The notes beneath the pieces are model-generated. The model saw only the letters and a program-made list of their open reading frames with translations. It was not told where the DNA came from and made no database searches. This document shows positions 1-6,524 of a DNA stretch of 11,443 nt, piece by piece. The position numbers were made by a program, and so were the translations under genes. Positions within the stretch are counted from its first letter, which is position 1. Every line of letters starts with the position of its first letter. Source of the stretch: an uncultured Pseudomonadota bacterium (GTDB lineage: Bacteria > Pseudomonadota > Gammaproteobacteria > Steroidobacterales > Steroidobacteraceae); the NCBI GenBank assembly GCA_946479515.1, contig CAMLGF010000096.1, forward strand, positions 1 through 11,443, read 5' to 3'.

Positions 1-2
1 CC

Positions 3-803
3 ACCGACTGGCGACATGCCAACCCGCGGGCAGTGGCACGCATGCCCGAGGATACCCTGGCGCCGTTACTGGTCGCGCTGGCGCTCACGGCCGTATTCAC
101 CGCCGGATTACTGCATGCGCCCGGCTGGCTCGCGCTCACCAGCCTGGTCACGCTGGCCCTGATCGGCTACTGGCTCTGGCCGAAACACTCCGCGACGGGT
201 CCGGGAAGCGGCTCCGCCGAACTGATCCGCCGCCTGGGCTGGGACGAGAAGCGTGGCACCCAGGCCATGGCCTGGCTCATCGTCACCGAAGCACTGCTGT
301 TCGTGTCCCTGTTCTTCTCTTACTACCTGCTCGCCGCCCACAATCCGAAGTGGCCGCTGGACGCGCCGCCAAAACTGAAGCTGGCGCTCGGCATGCTCGT
401 GATCCTGCTCGCCAGCAGCGCCTGCCTGGAAGTCGCCCGTCATTTCGGCAAGCGTTCCCGGAATGGACCGCTGCGCATCGCCATCCTCTGTGCCGTGCTG
501 TTGGGCGTGCTGTTCCTCGGACTGCAGACGCTGGAGTATCGCGACCGGCTGAAGTCGGTCCTGCCGACCAGCGATGCCTACGGATCCATCTTCTACGTGA
601 TCACCAGCATCCACGGCCTGCACGTGCTGATCGGGCTGCTCATGCTGGCGTACGTGGCATGCCTGCCGAGACCCAGTCCGGGTGCGGATCGGCCGCCGCA
701 TCGTCCGCTGCACGCCGCCGCCCTCTACTGGCATTTCGTCGACGCCGTATGGATCTTCATCGTGCTGCTGCTGTACCTCGTGCCGCACTGGCGGTCCGCA
801 TGA
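3..803 (+). CDS. Cytochrome c oxidase subunit III region, 5' partial (possible subunit I/III fusion)
   Basis: This is an inner-membrane subunit of a heme-copper terminal oxidase. Seven hydrophobic segments are visible at about nt 63-113, 126-179, 264-332, 378-446, 471-539, 582-665 and 720-791. The last two carry typical subunit III motifs, SIHGLHVLIG and YWHFVDAVWIF. Possible starts are GTG 33 and ATG 42, but neither has a clear Shine-Dalgarno and the frame stays open to the window edge. The first two helices, introduced by ARMPEDT, resemble the end of a caa3-type subunit I rather than the start of a free five-helix subunit III. I therefore treat the gene as running off the left edge, perhaps as a subunit I/III fusion; a standalone seven-helix subunit III is the alternative. 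The stop overlaps the next start (ATGA). The subunit III assignment is firm; the fusion is inference. Confidence 0.85.
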   Translation, partial: TDWRHANPRAVARMPEDTLAPLLVALALTAVFTAGLLHAPGWLALTSLVTLALIGYWLWPKHSATGPGSGSAELIRRLGWDEKRGTQAMAWLIVTEALLFVSLFFSYYLLAAHNPKWPLDAPPKLKLALGMLVILLASSACLEVARHFGKRSRNGPLRIAILCAVLLGVLFLGLQTLEYRDRLKSVLPTSDAYGSIFYVITSIHGLHVLIGLLMLAYVACLPRPSPGADRPPHRPLHAAALYWHFVDAVWIFIVLLLYLVPHWRSA

Positions 804-1195
804 GCACGCGATGCCTGATGTTCACGCTCGTCGCCAGCGCACTGCTCGCGGGCTGCGGCCACTCGGGCCGGCGTCACACCGGCTACGACGGCCAATTCAC
901 CGCGCAGGTGGCCGGTGGCGCCGCCGAGCGCGGCGGCCGGCTCCTGGTGCAACACGGCTGCGGCGCCTGCCATACCGTGCCCGGGCCGTACCGGGCGCGT
1001 GGCCGCGTCGGCCCGCCGCTCGACTTCTTCGCCGAGCGCTCGTTCATCGGCGGACAGCTGCCGAACCGGCCCGAAACCCTGGTGCGCTGGATCATGGACG
1101 CGCCGAGCCTGATTCCCGCCACCGCGATGCCCAATCTGAACGTCAGCGAACGGGATGCGCGCGACATCGCGGCCTATCTCTACACGCTGCACTGA
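800..1195 (+). CDS. c-type cytochrome lipoprotein, mono-heme
   Basis: This is a 131-residue cytochrome c with a lipoprotein signal: a short hydrophobic stretch ending in LLAGC puts the lipidated cysteine near residue 19. The protein should therefore be anchored on the periplasmic side of a membrane. The single heme site is CGACH at residues 54-58. Met110 in TAMPNL is the likely distal ligand, followed by the usual C-terminal helix (DIAAYLYTLH). The start is ATG 800, overlapping the preceding stop (ATGA); ATG 821 would lose part of the signal. The domain resembles the cytochrome domain fused to subunit II further down the operon. Lying between an oxidase gene and an alcohol dehydrogenase gene, it probably carries electrons into the oxidase or is an extra oxidase subunit. 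The exact partner cannot be read from the sequence. Confidence 0.9.
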   Translation: MSTRCLMFTLVASALLAGCGHSGRRHTGYDGQFTAQVAGGAAERGGRLLVQHGCGACHTVPGPYRARGRVGPPLDFFAERSFIGGQLPNRPETLVRWIMDAPSLIPATAMPNLNVSERDARDIAAYLYTLH

Positions 1196-1207
1196 TCCGA
1201 GGTAACC

Positions 1208-3016
1208 ATGCGCACGCCGTCGCTAGCCAGTCTCGCCCTCGCCGGCATCTGCGGTTTCATGAGCTCGCCGTCCTCGGCGCAGACGGCCGCGCCGCCGGCG
1301 GGCATTCGCATGATCTCGCCGCTTCCCGGCGCGGAATGGACGCTGCCCAACGGCGACCTGGCCAACACGCGTTACAGCACGCTCGAGCAGATCACCACCG
1401 CCAACGTCGGCGAGCTGAAGCCGGTGAACGTCATGCACACCGGCATTCCGCAGGGACACGAGGGCAGCCCGCTCGTGGTCGGCCACACGATGTACGTCGT
1501 GACGCCGTTTCCCAACAAGCTCATTGCCATCGACCTGGAGGATCCCAAGGGACCGGTCAAGTGGAGCTATGCGCCGCATCCCGATCCGCGCTCGGTTGGC
1601 ATCGCCTGTTGCGACGTGGTGAACCGCGGCGCCTCGTACGCCGACGGCAAGATCATCTACAACACGCTCGACGCGCAGACCGTGGCGGTGGATGCCAGGA
1701 CCGGCAAGGAAGTGTGGAAGACCCGCCTCGGCGACATCAACAAGGGCGAAACCATCACCATGGCGCCGCTGGTGGTCAAGGACAAGGTGATCGTCGGCAA
1801 CTCCGGCGGCGAGCTCGGCGTGCGCGGCTGGGTGACCGCGCTCGCGGTGGCCGATGGCCGCGTACTCTGGCGTGCGTACAACACCGGTCCCGACGCCGAC
1901 GTGAAGATAGGCGCAGGCTACCGGCCGTTCTACGACAAGGATCGCGGCAAGGATCTCGGCGCGACCTCCTGGCCCGCCGAACAATGGAAGTTCGGCGGCG
2001 GCACGGTTTGGGGCTGGATCTCCTACGACCCGGAACTGGACCTCATCTACTACGGCACCGGCAACCCCGGTGTCTGGAACCCCGACCTCAGGCCCGGTGA
2101 CAACAAGTGGTCGTGCAGCATCATCGCGCGCGACCCCGATGACGGCGAGATGCGCTGGGCGTACCAGATCTCCGCGCACGACGCCTGGGACTACGACGAA
2201 ATCATGGAGAACGTGCTCGTCGACATGCCGTTCGGCGGCAAGACGCGCAAGCTGCTCATCCACCCGGGCCGCACCGGCTTCGTGTTCGTGCTCGACCGGG
2301 CCACGGGCGAGCTGCTGTCGGCCGAGAAATTCATGCCGTCCACCAACTGGGCCGATGGCTTCGACCTGAAAACCGGCAAGCCCCGCGAGAACGCCGGGAA
2401 GCGCACGCGCTACGGCGTGGTCACGCGCGATATCTGCCCCTCCTCGACCGGCGCCAAGGAATTCGTACCGTCGGCGTTCTCGCCACGCACCGGGCTGCTG
2501 TACATCCCGGCACACAACACCTGCATGGACTACGAGGGAATCGAGGCTAACTACATCGCCGGCACCCCTTACCTCGGCGCCAGCGTCAAGATGTATCCCG
2601 GCCCGGATGGCTTCCAGGGCGAACTCATCGCCTGGGACCCGGTGGCGGGCCGCGCCGCGTGGGGCGTGAAGGAAGAGAAGTTCCCGGTGTACAGCGGCGT
2701 GCTCGCCACGGCCGGCGACGTGGTGTTCTACGGCACCATGGACGGCTGGTTCCGGGCGCTGGACGCGCGTTCGGGCAAACTACTCTGGCAGTTCAAGACC
2801 GGCTCCGGCATCGTCGGCAACCCCATCACCTTCCGCGGCCCCGATGACAAGCAGTACGTGGCCGTGTATTCCGGCATCGGCGGCTGGATGGGCGCGGTCG
2901 CGCTGCCGTCGGTATCCGAGGACGATCCATACGCGGCGCTCGGCGTGGTCGGCGCCATGAAGGGCATCAAGCAGCACACCTCACCCGGCGGAGCGCTCTA
3001 TGTCTTCGGCCGCTAG
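1208..3016 (+). CDS. xoxF: PQQ-dependent alcohol (methanol/ethanol) dehydrogenase, lanthanide-type XoxF-like
   Basis: This 602-residue periplasmic quinoprotein would oxidise a primary alcohol to its aldehyde and pass electrons to a cytochrome c. A signal peptide ends near SSAQTA (about residue 25), and the rest is an eight-bladed PQQ propeller of normal family length. Visible active-site residues are the vicinal cysteines C134-C135, metal ligands E202 (in GGELGVRG) and N286 (in GTGNPG), and catalytic D328 in WDYD. D330, two residues on, is the extra acidic ligand characteristic of lanthanide enzymes (XoxF, ExaF/PedH); calcium MxaF has alanine there. Ligand spacing (84, 42, 2) fits the family. 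A GAGGT lies 4 nt before ATG 1208. Motifs such as HEGSPLVVG and VVTPFPN point to XoxF rather than ExaA. Substrate and XoxF subclade are not decidable here. Confidence 0.93.
   Translation: MRTPSLASLALAGICGFMSSPSSAQTAAPPAGIRMISPLPGAEWTLPNGDLANTRYSTLEQITTANVGELKPVNVMHTGIPQGHEGSPLVVGHTMYVVTPFPNKLIAIDLEDPKGPVKWSYAPHPDPRSVGIACCDVVNRGASYADGKIIYNTLDAQTVAVDARTGKEVWKTRLGDINKGETITMAPLVVKDKVIVGNSGGELGVRGWVTALAVADGRVLWRAYNTGPDADVKIGAGYRPFYDKDRGKDLGATSWPAEQWKFGGGTVWGWISYDPELDLIYYGTGNPGVWNPDLRPGDNKWSCSIIARDPDDGEMRWAYQISAHDAWDYDEIMENVLVDMPFGGKTRKLLIHPGRTGFVFVLDRATGELLSAEKFMPSTNWADGFDLKTGKPRENAGKRTRYGVVTRDICPSSTGAKEFVPSAFSPRTGLLYIPAHNTCMDYEGIEANYIAGTPYLGASVKMYPGPDGFQGELIAWDPVAGRAAWGVKEEKFPVYSGVLATAGDVVFYGTMDGWFRALDARSGKLLWQFKTGSGIVGNPITFRGPDDKQYVAVYSGIGGWMGAVALPSVSEDDPYAALGVVGAMKGIKQHTSPGGALYVFGR
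2990..2993 (+). promoter_or_regulatory. Shine-Dalgarno of xoxJ inside the end of xoxF
   Basis: GGAG lies 6 nt before ATG 3000, within the last codons of the dehydrogenase gene. It supports ATG 3000 as the true start despite the 17-nt overlap, and suggests translational coupling of the two proteins. Confidence 0.6.
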
Positions 3017-3902
3017 CAAGGCGTGGCTGACGTTGCTGGTGACGGCGTTGCTGCTCGCGGCGATGGACTATCACTTCTGGACGCGCGACCGCCCGCTCAT
3101 CCGCCTGATGCCGGAGGCGCATGCCGGCGAGGCCGCCGCGCCGGACGGCGCCGCGGCCGGCCCGTTGCGCGTGTGCGCCGACCCGAACAACCTGCCGTTC
3201 TCGAACCTGCGCGGCGAAGGCTTCGAGAACGAACTGGCGCGCATCGTGGCACGCGAGCTCGGCCGCGAACTGCAATACACCTGGTGGCCGCAGCGCCGTG
3301 GCTTCATCCGCCAGACGCTCAAGGCCGGCCGGTGCGATCTGGTCATGGGCGTTCCGGCCGGCTTCGAGCTGGTCGAGCCGACCGCGCCTTACTACCGCTC
3401 GGGCTACGTGTTCGTCACGCGCGCCGACCGGCATCTCGACCTCAGCGGCTTCGACGATCCGCGGCTGGCCACGCTGGTGATCGGCCTGCATGCCATCGGC
3501 GACGACTACGCGAACGTGCCCCCGGCCCAGGCGCTGGCCGCGCGCGGCATAGTCGCGCACATCCGCGGCTACAGCATCTACGGCGACTACTCGCGCCCCG
3601 ATCCGCCGCGCGAGCTCATCGACGCGGTGGCGCGGGGCGAGGTGGACGTGGCCATCGCCTGGGGGCCGCTGGCCGGCTACTTCGCCGGCCGCGAGGGTGT
3701 GCAACTAGCGCTCACTCCGGTCGCCGGCATGAACGATCGCGACCCGGCCATGCAGTTCGCCATCAGCGCCGGCGTGCGCCATGGCGACCATGCCCTGAAG
3801 GCCGCGGTCGAGCGCGTACTGGCGGTGCGCCGCGCCGAGATCGATGGCGTGCTGCGGCGGTTCCACGTACCGCTCCTGGAAAGTGCGGAGGCCCCGTCAT
3901 GA
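3000..3902 (+). CDS. xoxJ: XoxJ/MxaJ-like quinoprotein dehydrogenase-associated periplasmic binding protein
   Basis: This 300-residue protein has the fold of an ABC-transporter solute-binding protein, but belongs to the family found beside PQQ dehydrogenases. An N-terminal hydrophobic segment (about residues 8-22) exports or anchors it. The mature domain opens with RVCADPNNLPFS (residues 57-68), followed by YTWWPQRRGF and AGRCDLVMGVPAG, all typical of that family. C59 and C112 could form a disulfide. No permease or ATPase gene is adjacent, which argues against transport. In methylotrophs XoxJ/MxaJ is thought to help activate or assemble the dehydrogenase, and the genetic coupling to xoxF fits this. 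The start at 3000 is supported by an internal Shine-Dalgarno, and the stop overlaps the next start (ATGA). The family is clear; the biochemical role is inferred. Confidence 0.9.
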   Translation: MSSAASKAWLTLLVTALLLAAMDYHFWTRDRPLIRLMPEAHAGEAAAPDGAAAGPLRVCADPNNLPFSNLRGEGFENELARIVARELGRELQYTWWPQRRGFIRQTLKAGRCDLVMGVPAGFELVEPTAPYYRSGYVFVTRADRHLDLSGFDDPRLATLVIGLHAIGDDYANVPPAQALAARGIVAHIRGYSIYGDYSRPDPPRELIDAVARGEVDVAIAWGPLAGYFAGREGVQLALTPVAGMNDRDPAMQFAISAGVRHGDHALKAAVERVLAVRRAEIDGVLRRFHVPLLESAEAPS

Positions 3903-4351
3903 AACCCATGTTGTTCGCGATCATGCTGATCATCGCATTGGCCTGCGCCGCGGCCGTGGCGCAGACGCCGGCGGGCGCCGAACGCGGCGTCGCTGCGACC
4001 GCCGGGCGCGAACCGTTGGGACCGGTGCCCGGCCCGGGACGCGTGCGTCCCGCACTCAGCAATCCCTTCGCTGGCGACGAGTCCGCGCGGGTGTCCGGAC
4101 GCAAGCTGTTCGTGGCGTTCAATTGCTCGGGGTGTCATGGCGGCCATGCGGGCGGCGGCATGGGCCCGAGCCTGCGCGACGAGGACTGGATGTATGGCAG
4201 CGAACCTGCCGACCTCTTCGATTCGATCGCCGAGGGACGCGCGCACGGCATGCCGGCCTGGGGCACGCTGCTGCCGCCACAGTACATCTGGCAGCTGGTC
4301 ACCTACATCCAGTCGCTGCGCACGCCGCAGGAGGCGGATCCACCGCAATGA
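3899..4351 (+). CDS. Small periplasmic cytochrome c, XoxG position
   Basis: This is a 150-residue mono-heme cytochrome c. A signal peptide (hydrophobic residues about 4-20, then AVAQTP) is followed by a Pro/Gly/Ala-rich stretch of some 40 residues before the heme domain. Heme binding is CSGCH at residues 76-80, and the likely distal ligand is M118 in GMPAWG. The C-terminal helix IWQLVTYIQSL is typical of class I cytochromes. GGAGG lies 7 nt upstream of ATG 3899, which overlaps the xoxJ stop (ATGA). Immediately after xoxF-xoxJ, it holds the place of XoxG, the dedicated electron acceptor of XoxF. I infer that it shuttles electrons from the dehydrogenase to the oxidase. It is somewhat short for known XoxG, so I give no symbol. 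Confidence 0.88.
   Translation: MKPMLFAIMLIIALACAAAVAQTPAGAERGVAATAGREPLGPVPGPGRVRPALSNPFAGDESARVSGRKLFVAFNCSGCHGGHAGGGMGPSLRDEDWMYGSEPADLFDSIAEGRAHGMPAWGTLLPPQYIWQLVTYIQSLRTPQEADPPQ
4329..4334 (+). promoter_or_regulatory. Shine-Dalgarno (AGGAGG) before coxB
   Basis: A full AGGAGG lies within the end of the preceding cytochrome gene, 13 nt from ATG 4348. The spacing is longer than optimal, but no other candidate start for the oxidase subunit is better placed, so it supports ATG 4348. Confidence 0.45.
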
Positions 4352-5391
4352 ACCGCCCGCCGCGATTCCCATGCTCGGGCCGCGCCGCGCTCGCCGCAGG
4401 GCTGGCGCCGCTGCTGTGCAGCGCCTGTTCGGGTCCGCAGGACTATCTACACGGCGCCAACCACGCGGCGCGGGAGATCGCCACCTTCGGCTGGTGGGTG
4501 CTGGTCTGCTTCATGGTCGCGTCGCTCGTGGTCTGGGTCCTGCTCGCGCGCATCCTGCTGAGATTCAGCGACGGCAGCTTCGCCGCCCACGAGCCGGCCG
4601 AAGAGGAACGCGGCCGCCCGTGGATACTCATCGGCGGTCTCGGCATTCCGGCGGTGGTCTTCTTCACGTTCTTCTTCCTCATGTTCGGCCCCCTCGAGGC
4701 CACACCGGCGCACGAGGGCGGCGGGCGCCCCGCCGACATCCGGATCACCGGCCGCCAGTGGTGGTTCGAGGCCGAATACCAGGGAAGCACGCCGGACCAG
4801 AACGTGCGCGTGCCGACCGAGTTGCACATACCGGTCGGCGTGCCGGTCGACATCGCCGTGCAGACCCGCGACGTCATCCATTCGTTCTGGATTCCCCGGC
4901 TGCACGGCAAGGTGGATCTGGTTCCCGGCCGCGTGAACCACCTGCGCATCGTCGCGGATCAGCCGGGCGTGTATCGCGGCGAGTGCGCGGAATTCTGCGG
5001 CGTGCAGCATGCGCACATGCGCATCGAGATCGTGGCGGAGCCGCGTGATTTCTACCAGGCGTGGCTGGCCGCGCAGCGCGCGCCCGCGAAGCAGCCGGCG
5101 CCCGACGCCGCGCAACTGGCGCAGGGACGCGAGGTGTTCCTGTCCGCGGCCTGCGCGCTCTGCCACACCATCCGCGGCACCGGCGCGCACGGCCTGCTGG
5201 GACCGGATCTCACGCACGTCGGCAGCCGCGCGCGCATCGCCGGCGGCTCGTTCGAGAACAACGCCGCGAATCTCGCGGCGTGGATCACCGATGCACAGTC
5301 GCTCAAGCCCGGCGCGCAGATGCCCAGCCTGCGGCAGCTCGAAGGCGCGGATCTGCGCGCGCTCGTGGCCTATCTACAGAGCCTGCGCTGA
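4348..5391 (+). CDS. coxB: Cytochrome c oxidase subunit II with fused cytochrome c domain (caa3-type)
   Basis: This is the electron-entry subunit of a caa3-type oxidase, 347 residues. The N-terminus carries a signal with a possible lipidation cysteine (C27 in CSACSGPQ; the lipobox is not classical). Two transmembrane helices follow at about residues 45-70 and 91-114. The periplasmic cupredoxin domain contains QWWFEAEY and a complete CuA set: H178, C213, E215, C217, H221 and M224, in the order CxExCGxxHxxM. A C-terminal class I cytochrome c domain has CALCH at residues 269-273 and M325 as probable distal ligand. Subunit II with a fused cytochrome is the hallmark of caa3 oxidases, which accept electrons from small cytochromes. 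Its position downstream of the dehydrogenase genes, away from the other oxidase gene, is unusual. ATG 4348 overlaps the preceding stop (ATGA). Confidence 0.95.
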   Translation: MNRPPRFPCSGRAALAAGLAPLLCSACSGPQDYLHGANHAAREIATFGWWVLVCFMVASLVVWVLLARILLRFSDGSFAAHEPAEEERGRPWILIGGLGIPAVVFFTFFFLMFGPLEATPAHEGGGRPADIRITGRQWWFEAEYQGSTPDQNVRVPTELHIPVGVPVDIAVQTRDVIHSFWIPRLHGKVDLVPGRVNHLRIVADQPGVYRGECAEFCGVQHAHMRIEIVAEPRDFYQAWLAAQRAPAKQPAPDAAQLAQGREVFLSAACALCHTIRGTGAHGLLGPDLTHVGSRARIAGGSFENNAANLAAWITDAQSLKPGAQMPSLRQLEGADLRALVAYLQSLR

Positions 5392-6443
5392 TGACGCGAC
5401 CCGCCACGCTATTGCTGATCGCCGGCCTGGTGAGCGCAAACCCCGCGTGGCCGGCCGCCTGTCGCGAAGTGATCGTCAGCAATGAAGGCTCGGGCGACAT
5501 CGCCATCGTCGATCCGGTGGCGGGCGCGGTCACGGCGCGGATCCCGGTGGGCAAGCGGCCGCGCGGCATGGCGCTGTCCCCCGATCGGCAGCTGCTGTAC
5601 GTCGCGCTCAGCGGCTCGCCGGCGGCGCCGCCCGGCGTCGACGAATCGACACTGCCGCCGGCCGACAAGCGGGCGGACGGCATCGGCGTGGTCGATCTCG
5701 TCGCGCGTCGCCTGCTGCGCACCTTCACCGGCATCTCCGATCCCGAACGCGTCGCAATCGGCGCCAGCGGCGCGCGCCTATACGTCGCCAGCGAGGATCA
5801 GGGCACGGTGGTCATGTTCGACAGTGCCAGCGGCGAGCGCCTGGCGCAGACGCCAGTCGGCGGCGAAGCGGAAGGCGTCGATCTCGACCCGGCCGGCGTG
5901 CAGCTGTATGCCACGTCCGAGGCCGAGGGCACGGTCACGGTGCTCGACGCGAAGTCGCTGGCGGCCATTGCGACGCTGCCGGTGGGTCGGCGTCCGCGTT
6001 CGACGGCCTTTTCTCCCGACGGGCTGCGCGCCTATGTGGCCAACGAGGCCAGCGCCAACATCAGCGTGATCGACACGATTTCCCTGCGCAGCCTGCCGCC
6101 ACTGTCGCTGCCGGTGGGCAACCTGCCCATGCGCATCGCCGTGCCGCCGGCGGGCTCGCTGCTGTACGCGAGCACGGGCCGCGGTCGCGACATCGTCGCC
6201 ATCGAACCCGTGTCCGGGCGCATCGTCGAGCGCGCGCAATCCGGCGATCGGCCCTGGGACATCGCCATCAGCCCCGATGGTGCCGAGCTGTACGCGGCCA
6301 ACGGTCCGTCCAACGACCTCAGCGTGTTCGACCTGCCGGAGCTGAAACTGCGCGCGCGCATCCACACCGGCGAGAAACCCTGGGGCGTGGCCTGCCGCGA
6401 CAACTGGTGGACGCGCGAAGGCATCGGCGGAAGACCGAAGTGA
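5391..6443 (+). CDS. Secreted YVTN beta-propeller protein, PQQ-catabolism-associated type
   Basis: This 350-residue protein has a signal peptide (about residues 1-22, ending near WPAA) and a chain of about seven YVTN/YncE-like repeats. Typical repeat pieces are VGKRPRGMALSPD, LYVASEDQGTVVMFD, AYVANEASANISVID and LYAANGPSNDLSVFD. The set of repeats should close into a seven-bladed periplasmic propeller. An insertion after the first blade (VDESTLPPADKRADG) matches my memory of the family annotated as PQQ-dependent catabolism-associated beta-propeller. It has no heme motif and no recognisable catalytic residues, and its function is unknown; it could be a scaffold or accessory factor for the dehydrogenase. 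ATG 5391 overlaps the coxB stop by one base (TGATG), so it is probably the last gene of the operon. Confidence 0.88.
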   Translation: MTRPATLLLIAGLVSANPAWPAACREVIVSNEGSGDIAIVDPVAGAVTARIPVGKRPRGMALSPDRQLLYVALSGSPAAPPGVDESTLPPADKRADGIGVVDLVARRLLRTFTGISDPERVAIGASGARLYVASEDQGTVVMFDSASGERLAQTPVGGEAEGVDLDPAGVQLYATSEAEGTVTVLDAKSLAAIATLPVGRRPRSTAFSPDGLRAYVANEASANISVIDTISLRSLPPLSLPVGNLPMRIAVPPAGSLLYASTGRGRDIVAIEPVSGRIVERAQSGDRPWDIAISPDGAELYAANGPSNDLSVFDLPELKLRARIHTGEKPWGVACRDNWWTREGIGGRPK

Positions 6444-6453
6444 TCCGGAGCGC

Positions 6454-6477
6454 CACCACGGCGACGACGCCGCGGTG
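6454..6477. terminator. Hairpin after the respiratory operon, terminator-like without a T-tract
   Basis: Arms CACCACGGCG (6454-6463) and CGCCGCGGTG (6468-6477) pair over ten positions with one A-C mismatch around the loop ACGA. The hairpin starts 10 nt after the propeller stop codon. No run of T follows, so intrinsic termination is uncertain; it could instead stabilise the 3' end of the message or be chance in GC-rich DNA. Confidence 0.35.
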
Positions 6478-6524
6478 AATCGACACAGTTGCCCGACTCG
6501 TCACGTGTCTGGTAAACCGGCCCC

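Noticed and set aside
1223..2515. Long open frame (430 codons) on the minus strand opposite the dehydrogenase
   Set aside because: It is arginine/histidine-rich, has no recognisable motif, and lies fully antisense to a gene with intact active-site residues; long antisense frames are expected in GC-rich DNA.
3000..3902. Component of an amino-acid ABC transporter
   Set aside because: No permease or ATPase gene is nearby, and the motifs and context are those of the quinoprotein-associated XoxJ/MxaJ family.
3023..4351. Upstream extension (442 codons) of the small cytochrome frame through the xoxJ region
   Set aside because: The extension is the shifted frame of xoxJ; the real start at 3899 has a GGAGG and a signal peptide.
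6489..6518. Promoter before the pirin gene (TTGCCC, then TAAACC)
   Set aside because: The -35-like box is acceptable but the -10 match is poor; a promoter is likely in this gap but I cannot place it.
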